Below, piece by piece: positions 52,560-59,904 of a stretch of DNA of 64,000 bases. Positions within the stretch are counted from its first letter, which is position 1. Every line of letters begins with the position of its first letter. This DNA is from Chryseobacterium defluvii. GTDB taxonomy: Bacteria > Bacteroidota > Bacteroidia > Flavobacteriales > Weeksellaceae. The notes beneath the pieces were generated by a model. The model was not told the DNA's origin. It made no database searches and saw only the letters and a list, made by a program, of their open reading frames with translations. The position numbers and the translations under genes are program-made. The stretch is taken from contig NZ_JACHLE010000001.1 in NCBI RefSeq assembly GCF_014204415.1, positions 744,001-808,000 on the forward strand, written 5' to 3'.

Positions 52560-53426
52560 ATGGAAAAAATTCTAAAACCTATGTCCGGTTACTTAACATT
52601 GGTGATCTGTTTAGTATTATTTGCCGCCTCCATCTATTTATTCATAATGGGAGTAGAACAGAATATCACTTTTGTCATTTTATCCATCGTCTGCTTTCTG
52701 CTTTCCTGCTTCTTCCTGAAAGGCTTAATGATCATTCAGCCCAATCATTCAAGAGTATTGAACTTCTTCGGAAAATATGTGGGAACGGCAAAAGATAACG
52801 GGTTATTTTTTATCAATCCTTTGTATTCATCACAAAAGATCAGTCTCCGTTCCGAGAATTTACAGGGACAGACCCTGAAAGTAAATGATAAAATGGGTAA
52901 CCCTATTGAGATCGCAGCCGTAATTGTTTGGAAAGTAGGAGATACCTACAAAGCAGCTTATGAAGTGGAAAGATATACGGATTATGTGAAAATGCAGAGT
53001 GAGGCGGCGGTAAGACATTTGGCCGTAAGTTTTCCATATGATAACCTCGAAGATGAACATGCAGCACTTACCCTCCGAGATGGAGGAGACCAGGTAAATA
53101 AAATTCTTGAGCAGGAATTATTAGAAAGGCTGTCGCCTGCAGGCATTGTTATCCAGGAGGCGAGAATTACCCATTTGGCCTATGCATCGGAAATAGCAGG
53201 AGCCATGCTTCAGAGACAGCAGGCTACGGCAATCGTAGCTGCCAGAACCAAAATTGTGGAAGGAGCCGTGGGTATGGTGGATTTAGCTTTAAAAAAGCTG
53301 TCTGCTGAAAATATCGTAGAACTTGATGATGAAAGAAAAGCAGCAATGGTAAGCAATTTAATGGTTGTTCTTTGCGGAGAAAAAGCAGCAACACCTATCC
53401 TGAATGCAGGAACTCTGTATAATTAA
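52560..53426 (+). CDS. SPFH-domain (slipin/prohibitin-like) membrane protein
   Basis: A 288-aa protein with two N-terminal membrane helices (residues about 12-30 and 34-56) and an SPFH domain: IIQPNHSRVLNFFGKYVGT, NPLYSSQKISLRSEN, IEIAAVIVWKVGDTYKAAYEVE and the helical flotillin-like part RLSPAGIVIQEARITHLAYASEIAGAM. SPFH proteins form membrane scaffolds and chaperone complexes. It is followed by a small ribbon-helix-helix-like gene, 68 bp downstream. Confidence 0.9.
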   Translation: MEKILKPMSGYLTLVICLVLFAASIYLFIMGVEQNITFVILSIVCFLLSCFFLKGLMIIQPNHSRVLNFFGKYVGTAKDNGLFFINPLYSSQKISLRSENLQGQTLKVNDKMGNPIEIAAVIVWKVGDTYKAAYEVERYTDYVKMQSEAAVRHLAVSFPYDNLEDEHAALTLRDGGDQVNKILEQELLERLSPAGIVIQEARITHLAYASEIAGAMLQRQQATAIVAARTKIVEGAVGMVDLALKKLSAENIVELDDERKAAMVSNLMVVLCGEKAATPILNAGTLYN

Positions 53427-53494
53427 TAATGAAAAGCCAATAATTAATCCGTATTAAAAACTTAACGCTCTGTGCGTTTAAAAATTTTAAATCA

Positions 53495-53689
53495 ATGAAA
53501 CCCGAAAAAGCTCAAAACTCTTCCGAAAATACACAGAAAGGTAAAAAATCTTTCGTGATCAGGATAGATGAGTCCACCTACAAACTTCTGGAGAAATGGG
53601 CCAATGATGAATTCAGGAGCGTGAACGGACAGATTGAGTATTTGCTTCATCAGAGCCTGGTGAATGCCGGAAGAAAGAAAAAAGAATAG
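53495..53689 (+). CDS. Arc-like ribbon-helix-helix protein
   Basis: A 64-aa protein. After a disordered, Lys/Ser-rich N-terminus, KSFVIRIDESTYKLLEKWANDEFRSVNGQIEYLLHQ (quoted in parts: strand SFVIRID, helix A YKLLEKWAND, helix B NGQIEYLLHQ) fits the Arc/MetJ fold, which binds DNA as a dimer. It probably shares a transcript with the SPFH gene. A hairpin TTAACGC-TCTGT-GCGTTTAA lies in the gap at about 53461-53482. Regulatory target unknown. Confidence 0.8.
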   Translation: MKPEKAQNSSENTQKGKKSFVIRIDESTYKLLEKWANDEFRSVNGQIEYLLHQSLVNAGRKKKE

Positions 53690-53755
53690 TTACCTAAGGC
53701 TAAAAAAGGCAGAACAGATTAAACAATTCATTAACCTTAAAATGAAGCATAATCT

Positions 53756-53833
53756 TTGTCATTCTGTAAGAATCTAAAGTATCCTGTGAATAGAGATTCC
53801 TCATTACACTGCGTTTCATTCAGAATGACAGAT
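53756..53833. repeat. REP-like palindrome, copy C
   Basis: GTCATTCTG (53758-53766) and CAGAATGAC (53821-53829) are perfect inverted ends; AGAATCT and AGATTC form inner arms. The right half GAGATTCCTC ... TTCAGAATGACAGATA resembles copy A (GAGATTCTTC ... CAGAATGACAAAT). Confidence 0.65.
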
Positions 53834-53878
53834 ATTGGAAGGAAAGGATGACAATTTAATTAACCTTAACCAATGAAA

Positions 53879-53904
53879 AAGCAGAGAAAATTTCTCTGCT
53901 TTTG
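53879..53904. terminator. Terminator of the 49-aa membrane protein
   Basis: GCAGAGAAA (53881-53889) and TTTCTCTGC (53891-53899) form a strong stem flanked by A residues on one side and T residues on the other, so it is bidirectional. It starts 2-7 bp after the stop of the small minus-strand gene. Confidence 0.75.
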
Positions 53905-53905
53905 T

Positions 53906-54055
53906 TTATTTTATACAGCTCTGAAGCGTATCTGCGCCGAAGTAGAATATGACCAGCCAGACCAAGCCTTTAATGGTGAAAAAAGCAAGCCCCGCCCAAC
54001 CGACACGCTTGAACCATTTTTTGAACTTTGAATTATTTTCCTGAGGATTTTCCAT
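53906..54055 (-). CDS. Small membrane protein (49 aa)
   Basis: ATG at 54055 opens MENPQENNSKFKKWFKRVGW, then AGLAFFTIKGLVWLVIFYFG (one membrane helix, residues about 21-41) and ADTLQSCIK. The basic stretch before the helix predicts the N-terminus inside. The frame is closed at both ends, lies in an otherwise empty 500-bp gap and is followed by its own terminator, which supports it as real. It is divergent from the aldehyde dehydrogenase gene. I cannot name a family; function unknown. Confidence 0.7.
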   Translation of the reverse strand: MENPQENNSKFKKWFKRVGWAGLAFFTIKGLVWLVIFYFGADTLQSCIK

Positions 54056-54187
54056 TACTGAAATTAAAAATTATGGGGCAAAGATACGATATTTAGAATG
54101 AGTCCAAATAAGAAACCTGTTAAAAAAATTAAATTTTGGGATTCGTATATTATTTTTATCTTTATAGGAAACGAAAAGTAACATTTT

Positions 54188-55738
54188 ATGTCTAAAAAAG
54201 TCAAAGATTTCGGAATCGAAAAAACACTCAAAAATCTAGGTATTAAAGAAGAAAATAAGGGAACATCAGTAGGCGGAAAATATTTTGCAGCAGGAAAAAC
54301 AATAGAAAGTTTTTCACCCGTTGATGGTAAATTGATCGCAAAGGTAAAGACTTCCGGAGAAAGTGATTATGATAAAGTAATTGAATCCGCTCAAAAAGCA
54401 TTTCAGGAATTCAGATTGATTCCGGCTCCTAAAAGAGGAGAAATTGTAAGACAACTAGGACAAAAACTAAGAACATATAAAGATGACCTTGGAAAGCTTG
54501 TTTCTTATGAAATGGGTAAATCTTTGCAGGAAGGGCTGGGAGAAGTGCAGGAAATGATCGACATCTGTGATTTCGCAGTTGGGGTTTCACGGCAGCTTCA
54601 CGGGTACACGATGCATTCAGAAAGGCCGGGGCACAGAATGTATGAACAGTATCATCCTTTGGGAATTATAGGAATTATTACAGCCTTTAATTTCCCGGTT
54701 GCCGTTTGGGCATGGAATACTGCTTTAGCATGGATCTGCGGAAATGTCACCATCTGGAAGCCTTCTGAAAAAACCCCGCTGTGTGCCATTGCATGCCAGA
54801 ATATCATGGCTGAAGTTTTGAAAGAAAATAAGCTTTCGGAAGGAATTTCAAGCGTATTGGTAGCTGATCATGAGATCGGTCAGAAATTGGTGGATGACAA
54901 ACGTGTTGCCCTTATTTCTTTCACAGGTTCTACAAGAGTGGGAAGAATGGTTTCTTCAAGAGTAGCCGAAAGATTCGGAAAATCTATCCTTGAATTAGGA
55001 GGAAACAATGCCATCATCATTTCTAAAGATGCTGACCTGGATATGTCTATCATTGGAGCGGTTTTCGGAGCGGTAGGAACAGCAGGACAAAGATGTACAA
55101 CCACCAGAAGGCTGATCATTCACGAAAGTGTTTATGACGAGGTAAAGAAAAGACTGGTAAAAGCTTATGGGCAGTTAAAAATAGGAAATCCTCTGGATGA
55201 AAACAACCACGTAGGCCCATTGATCGACATTGATGCAGCCAACCAGTATGAGGAATCCATTAAAAAATGTAAAAAAGAAGGCGGCAAATTCATTGTTGAA
55301 GGAGAAGTTCTGAAAGGAAAAGGATATGAATCCGGATGTTACGTAAAGCCGTGCATCGCCGAAGTAAAGAACTCGTACGAGATCGTTCAGCATGAAACAT
55401 TTGCCCCTATTCTGTATTTGATAAAATATAAGACATTGGATGAAGCCATCGCGATTCAGAATGATGTTCCACAGGGATTGTCATCAGCCATTATGACCCA
55501 AAACCTCAGAGAAGCGGAATTATTCCTTTCCCATGCCGGATCAGACTGCGGAATTGCCAATGTAAACATCGGAACTTCCGGAGCTGAGATTGGTGGAGCC
55601 TTCGGAGGTGAAAAAGAAACAGGAGGCGGAAGAGAGTCCGGCTCAGACGTTTGGAAATACTATATGAGAAGACAAACCAATACAATAAATTATACAGCAC
55701 AGCTTCCTTTAGCACAGGGAATTAAATTTGACTTATAA
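54188..55738 (+). CDS. Aldehyde dehydrogenase, piperideine-6-carboxylate / aminoadipate-semialdehyde type
   Basis: A 516-aa NAD(P)-dependent aldehyde dehydrogenase. Landmarks: IITAFNFPVAVWAWNTALAW, cofactor loop FTGSTRVGRMV, catalytic Glu in LELGGNNAIII and catalytic Cys in TAGQRCTTTRR. The sequence is of the ALDH7-like group that oxidises alpha-aminoadipate semialdehyde (piperideine-6-carboxylate). The following gene is a lysine 6-transaminase, which makes exactly this substrate, so the pair degrades lysine to aminoadipate. The gap is 89 bp. Confidence 0.92.
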   Translation: MSKKVKDFGIEKTLKNLGIKEENKGTSVGGKYFAAGKTIESFSPVDGKLIAKVKTSGESDYDKVIESAQKAFQEFRLIPAPKRGEIVRQLGQKLRTYKDDLGKLVSYEMGKSLQEGLGEVQEMIDICDFAVGVSRQLHGYTMHSERPGHRMYEQYHPLGIIGIITAFNFPVAVWAWNTALAWICGNVTIWKPSEKTPLCAIACQNIMAEVLKENKLSEGISSVLVADHEIGQKLVDDKRVALISFTGSTRVGRMVSSRVAERFGKSILELGGNNAIIISKDADLDMSIIGAVFGAVGTAGQRCTTTRRLIIHESVYDEVKKRLVKAYGQLKIGNPLDENNHVGPLIDIDAANQYEESIKKCKKEGGKFIVEGEVLKGKGYESGCYVKPCIAEVKNSYEIVQHETFAPILYLIKYKTLDEAIAIQNDVPQGLSSAIMTQNLREAELFLSHAGSDCGIANVNIGTSGAEIGGAFGGEKETGGGRESGSDVWKYYMRRQTNTINYTAQLPLAQGIKFDL

Positions 55739-55827
55739 ATAAATTAAAAAATTGAGAGATGTAGAGATCCGGAAATTATTTATCATGTATTTTTTCCGAA
55801 TTCCTTAATCATTAAATTTTAAATTAT

Positions 55828-57153
55828 ATGGAACATACAATTGAAATAAAAGCAAATAAAGTAAAAGAAACAGTAGGTAAACACGTTTTGGCAGACGGTT
55901 TTGATTTTGTAATGGATATCGAAAGATCCCACGGATCATGGCTGTATGATAAACTTACCGATAAAGAATATCTGGATATGTTCTCCATGTTCGCTTCAGC
56001 ATCCATCGGGTATAACCACCCTTATCTTCTTGAAAGATCAGAATGGCTGGGGAAAATGGCAATCAATAAGCCTACTTTGGCAGACGTATATTCAGAAGAA
56101 TATGCCCACTTTTTAGAGGTTTTTGAAAGAGTGGTGCTGCCGGAAGAACTACAGTATGCTTTTTTCATCGAAGGCGGAACTTTAGGCGTGGAAAATGCGA
56201 TGAAAGCCTGCTTCGACTGGAAAACCCGTAAGAATTTCGAAAAAGGGCTTCAGACAGAAGCCGGGATCTGTATTCATTTCAGGCAGGCTTTCCACGGAAG
56301 AAGCGGATATACTTTAAGCTTAACCAATACCTCAGACCCGAGAAAGCACCAATATTTCCCTAAATTCGACTGGCCAAGGATCCTGAATCCAAAACTGACT
56401 TTCCCGATTACTGAGGAAAATTTAGAAGAAACCATTAAAAATGAAAGACTGGCATTGCTTCATATCGAAGAAGCCATACTTTCCAATCCGGATAAAGTAG
56501 CTTGCGTTATCATCGAGCCTATTCAGGCAGAAGGCGGGGATAATCATTTCAGAGACGAATTCTTCGTTGAATTAAGAAAACTTTGTGATGATAATGAAGT
56601 TCTGCTGATATTCGATGAAGTACAGACCGGGATCGGGATCACAGGGAAAATGTGGGCATTCCAGCATTTCAGTGCAAAGCCGGATATCATCTCTTTCGGT
56701 AAAAAAGCCCAGGTTTGCGGAGTTTTGGCCAATAAAGAAAAATTTGACGAGATCCCTGATAATGTGTTCAGAGAAAGTTCAAGAATCAATTCTACCTTCG
56801 GAGGAAACTTTATCGATATGCTTCGTTTCCAGTTGGTAATGGAAGTGATTGAAAAAGAAAACCTGGTTGAGAACGCAAGAGTTGTAGGGGATTACTTACT
56901 AGAAGGCTTGAAAAACTTAGCCAATAAATATCCGGATAAAATTTCCAATGCAAGAGGAAGAGGATTAATGTGTGCTATTGACCTGCCAACCCAGGAGCAA
57001 AGAGATCTTTTAAGAAACGAACTTTTCAAAGATGGTTTATTTATTCTTGCCTGTGGTGACCAGTCACTTCGTTTCCGTCCGCATTTGAATGTTACCCAGG
57101 AAGAAATTCAGATTGCCCTGGATAAAATTGAAAATAATATTAACAAAATTTAA
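55828..57153 (+). CDS. lat: L-lysine 6-transaminase
   Basis: A 441-aa class III PLP aminotransferase that moves the epsilon-amino group of lysine to 2-oxoglutarate. The PLP Lys lies in ISFGKKAQVCGVL, the Asp that holds the pyridine N in LIFDEVQTGIG, and the glycine-rich region in FFIEGGTLGVENAMKACFDWK (cut as FIEGGTLGVENAMKACF). The overall sequence is that of Lat from Flavobacterium lutescens-type enzymes. It sits with the piperideine-6-carboxylate dehydrogenase gene upstream. Confidence 0.92.
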   Translation: MEHTIEIKANKVKETVGKHVLADGFDFVMDIERSHGSWLYDKLTDKEYLDMFSMFASASIGYNHPYLLERSEWLGKMAINKPTLADVYSEEYAHFLEVFERVVLPEELQYAFFIEGGTLGVENAMKACFDWKTRKNFEKGLQTEAGICIHFRQAFHGRSGYTLSLTNTSDPRKHQYFPKFDWPRILNPKLTFPITEENLEETIKNERLALLHIEEAILSNPDKVACVIIEPIQAEGGDNHFRDEFFVELRKLCDDNEVLLIFDEVQTGIGITGKMWAFQHFSAKPDIISFGKKAQVCGVLANKEKFDEIPDNVFRESSRINSTFGGNFIDMLRFQLVMEVIEKENLVENARVVGDYLLEGLKNLANKYPDKISNARGRGLMCAIDLPTQEQRDLLRNELFKDGLFILACGDQSLRFRPHLNVTQEEIQIALDKIENNINKI

Positions 57154-57215
57154 AGCTAAACATTTGTAATTTAGGAAAAAACATTGTACTTTTAAATACT
57201 GAAAAAGGGGAGAAT

Positions 57216-57446
57216 ATGGAAAGAAATACGAGAGTATCAGTTTTTGAGAGTGACAATCCTTCAGAAATACAATTGATCAGATCAAAACTGGAAGAAGCCA
57301 GAATTACCAATGCAGTGGAGAACAATTACCTTACTTTTACAACAACGCCCACAGCGACTTCATTAAAGGTTATGGTAGATCTGGAAAACGAGAAGAAAGC
57401 ATTTGAAATTATAGATGCCTATCTTCAACAAAGTGAAAATCAATAA
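57216..57446 (+). CDS. DUF2007 small protein
   Basis: A 76-aa protein with the ferredoxin-like pattern of DUF2007: RVSVFESDNPSEIQLIRSKLEEARI, a short strand (AVENNYLTF) and LKVMVDLENEKKAFEIIDAY. DUF2007 domains resemble PII-like signal proteins and have no settled role. It lies 62 bp after lat and may be part of that transcript; a strong terminator follows. Confidence 0.85.
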   Translation: MERNTRVSVFESDNPSEIQLIRSKLEEARITNAVENNYLTFTTTPTATSLKVMVDLENEKKAFEIIDAYLQQSENQ

Positions 57447-57480
57447 AAACAATTTCATAATTTTAAATTTTACTACTTCG

Positions 57481-57516
57481 AACCGAAAATTAATCTGATT
57501 AGTTTTCGGTTTTTTA
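57481..57516 (+). terminator. Terminator after the lysine/DUF2007 genes
   Basis: AACCGAAAA (57481-57489) pairs with TTTTCGGTT (57503-57511), extended inward by TTAAT/ATTAG, and is followed by T5. Confidence 0.85.
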
Positions 57517-57622
57517 ATTCAAAAATTTAATAAAACCGGGAGTAAGCAATTTATCAATAGAGACAGGTTTTAATCCGTAATCGAACCGGCTTTACCCAAA
57601 TCTTAAAATATAAATATACATT

Positions 57623-58138
57623 ATGAGTTCAGCAGAAATTATCCTGAGAAAAGCCAATCCTGAAGACGTGAATATCATTTGGGGAATCTTGCTGCAGGCT
57701 ATCGAAAGAAGAAGAAAAGACGGAAGTGCCCAATGGCAGAACGGATATCCTAACCTTGGAACTGTTGAAAATGATATTACAAAAGGAGTAGGGTATGTTC
57801 TTATGGTAAATGGTGAAATTGCCGTTTACAGTGCTTTAATACTGAATGATGAACCGGCTTATGACACTATCGACGGGGCATGGTTAAGTACCGGGGATTT
57901 TGTAGTCGTGCACAGGGTAGCTGTTGATGAAAAGTTTGCAGGACAGGGATTGGCCAAAAAACTTTTTGACCATATAGAAGATTTTGCCAGATCCCAAAAC
58001 ATCTCTAGTATAAAAGTGGATACCAATTTTGATAATACGGCTATGCTGAAAATCCTTGAAAGCAAAGAATATTCCTACTGTGGTGAAGTATACTTAAGCG
58101 GAGGCATCAGGAAAGCCTTCGAAAAGATAGTGATGTAA
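57623..58138 (+). CDS. GNAT-family N-acetyltransferase
   Basis: A 171-aa acetyltransferase. Motif A reads VVVHRVAVDEKFAGQGLAKKLFDHIED (acetyl-CoA pyrophosphate loop GQGLAK), preceded by the strand YVLMVNGEIAVYSALIL and followed by SIKVDTNFDNTAMLKILE and a late YCGEVYL. It resembles a common flavobacterial GNAT group of unknown substrate. It stands alone after a terminator and before the efflux operon. Confidence 0.88.
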   Translation: MSSAEIILRKANPEDVNIIWGILLQAIERRRKDGSAQWQNGYPNLGTVENDITKGVGYVLMVNGEIAVYSALILNDEPAYDTIDGAWLSTGDFVVVHRVAVDEKFAGQGLAKKLFDHIEDFARSQNISSIKVDTNFDNTAMLKILESKEYSYCGEVYLSGGIRKAFEKIVM

Positions 58139-58209
58139 AAAAAAAGAGAAAGGTTAAATCTACTTTCATTGAATTTTTAAAACAAGCTGTATTGAGAAAC
58201 TCTATCAGC

Positions 58210-58245
58210 TTTGTTCGTTTAGTTCTGAACTAATTTATAATTTTG
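58210..58245 (+). promoter_or_regulatory. Promoter and operator of the RND efflux operon
   Basis: TTTG (58210-58213) and TAATTTTG (58238-58245) are separated by 24 bp, slightly long. Between them is a perfect 15-bp inverted repeat TTAGTTC-T-GAACTAA (58219-58233), where a bound regulator would block polymerase. The next gene encodes a MarR/GbsR-type repressor 18 bp downstream, so autorepression is likely. Confidence 0.6.
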
Positions 58246-58262
58246 CTTCAAATTTTTATATT

Positions 58263-58718
58263 ATGAATAGAAGTATAGAAATTGATGAAAAAATTTTCCA
58301 GGATGCTGTTAAATTCTACGGCACCATTTTCAATATCCCGCCTTTAGCTTCAAAGATCTATGCCTATCTTATTTTCGATTTTGAGAAAGCAGGCATACCA
58401 TTCGATGAATTTGTGGAAGTATTTTCTGCAAGCAAAAGCTCCGTTTCTACAAGCATTTCATGGCTGCTTAATGCAGAGCTTATTACAGACCATAATAAGA
58501 TGGATGAGAGAAAACGTTATTTTTTCATTAATGACGGATACAAGAAAATAAGATTCGAAAAAATAGTCCAGAAAATGAAGGACGAACTAAAATTAATAGA
58601 TGATTTAAATAATTTCAGGAAAGTACACGATGAAGATGACAACGCGAAAATGGAAATTTATAAATCCCTTTTAAACAGAAACATCAAAAATATTCAGGAA
58701 TCACTTAATAAGCTGTAA
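58263..58718 (+). CDS. GbsR/MarR-family transcriptional regulator of the efflux operon
   Basis: A 151-aa winged-helix protein: helix-turn-helix FDEFVEVFSASKSSVSTSISWLLN (recognition helix SVSTSISWL), wing AELITDHNKMDERKRYFFIND, and long terminal helices for dimerisation. It begins the four-gene series regulator - adaptor - pump - outer-membrane channel with a 1-bp gap to the adaptor gene. A repressor of the pump that responds to its substrates is the usual role (inference). Confidence 0.9.
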   Translation: MNRSIEIDEKIFQDAVKFYGTIFNIPPLASKIYAYLIFDFEKAGIPFDEFVEVFSASKSSVSTSISWLLNAELITDHNKMDERKRYFFINDGYKKIRFEKIVQKMKDELKLIDDLNNFRKVHDEDDNAKMEIYKSLLNRNIKNIQESLNKL

Positions 58719-58719
58719 A

Positions 58720-59904
58720 ATGACAAATAAATTCATAATACTCTCTGTGGCAGCATTTTCACTGGCTGCATGCAAAAAAGAAGCTCCAAAGCAGGATGGC
58801 CCGAAGCCTTATCCGGTGGTATCGGTGGAATCTAAAAATGTGGTAGGATATCAGACATTTCCGGCTACCATTCAGGGACGGGTAAATAATGATGTAAGGG
58901 CTAAGATCCAGGGATATATTACCCAGGTACTTGTAGATGAAGGACAGTATGTTACAAAAGGGCAGCCTTTATTCCGTTTGGAAACCAATATTTTAAATGA
59001 AAATGCCGCAGCAGCAAAAGCAGGGATAGGAGCAGCACAATCCAATATAGCTGCTGCACAAGCCGCAGTAAATGCTGCTCAGGTAGAAGTGAATAAACTG
59101 AAGCCCCTTGTTGCTAAAAATATCATCAGCAACGTACAGCTTCAGACCGCTCAGGCAGATCTCGCAAGAGCACAGGCACAGCTTCAACAGGCTGTTGCAG
59201 CAAAACAGCAGGCTTCTGCCAACTATAAAGGAGTAGAAGCCAATATTGAGTATTCTGTGATCAGAGCACCTATTTCAGGAGTTATAGGAAAGCTTCCTTT
59301 AAAAGTGGGCAGTTTGGTCGGGCCAACAGATCAGATCCCATTAACAACCATCTCGGATACCTCAGGGATCTATGCCTATTTTTCAATGAACGAAAAAGAA
59401 TATTTTGATTTCCTTGAAAAATCGATAGGAGCTTCCGTGCCTGAAAAGATTAAAAATCTTCCGATGGTTGAGCTGCAATTGGCCAACGGAAGCCTTTACC
59501 CTGAAAAAGGAAGAATAGAAGCCATTACAGGGCAGATTGATCCTACAACCGGAACCATCCAGTTCAGAGTGGCATTCTCAAACGCTCAAAAATTGTTAAG
59601 TAACGGCAATAGCGGAACCATCAGGTTTCCTCAAAGATATGATAATGTATTGGTAATTCCGGAAAGTGCTACTTATGAACAGCAGGGCATTGTCTATGTA
59701 TATAAAGTAGAAAAAGATACGGCCAAAAATGTAGTGGTAGATGTTATCGAAAGAATTGATAATATGGCTTTAATAAAATCAGGCGTCAACAAAGGAGAAA
59801 CAGTCATTGCAGCAGGGATCGGAGGCCTAAAGCCGGGAACTGCAGTAAAACCGAAGCCTATAAAAATGGATAGCCTTGTTCAATCTATAAAACCGAAATT
59901 CTAA
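58720..59904 (+). CDS. RND efflux periplasmic adaptor (AcrA-like)
   Basis: A 394-aa membrane-fusion lipoprotein. Lipobox in FSLAACKKEAPK (Cys18), lipoyl half-motif VRAKIQGYITQVLVDEGQYV, a coiled-coil hairpin very rich in Ala and Gln (residues about 90-165), second lipoyl half RAPISGVIGKLPLKVGSLV, then beta-barrel and membrane-proximal domains. It couples the pump to the outer-membrane channel. Its stop overlaps the pump start by 1 nt (TAATG). Confidence 0.95.
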   Translation: MTNKFIILSVAAFSLAACKKEAPKQDGPKPYPVVSVESKNVVGYQTFPATIQGRVNNDVRAKIQGYITQVLVDEGQYVTKGQPLFRLETNILNENAAAAKAGIGAAQSNIAAAQAAVNAAQVEVNKLKPLVAKNIISNVQLQTAQADLARAQAQLQQAVAAKQQASANYKGVEANIEYSVIRAPISGVIGKLPLKVGSLVGPTDQIPLTTISDTSGIYAYFSMNEKEYFDFLEKSIGASVPEKIKNLPMVELQLANGSLYPEKGRIEAITGQIDPTTGTIQFRVAFSNAQKLLSNGNSGTIRFPQRYDNVLVIPESATYEQQGIVYVYKVEKDTAKNVVVDVIERIDNMALIKSGVNKGETVIAAGIGGLKPGTAVKPKPIKMDSLVQSIKPKF

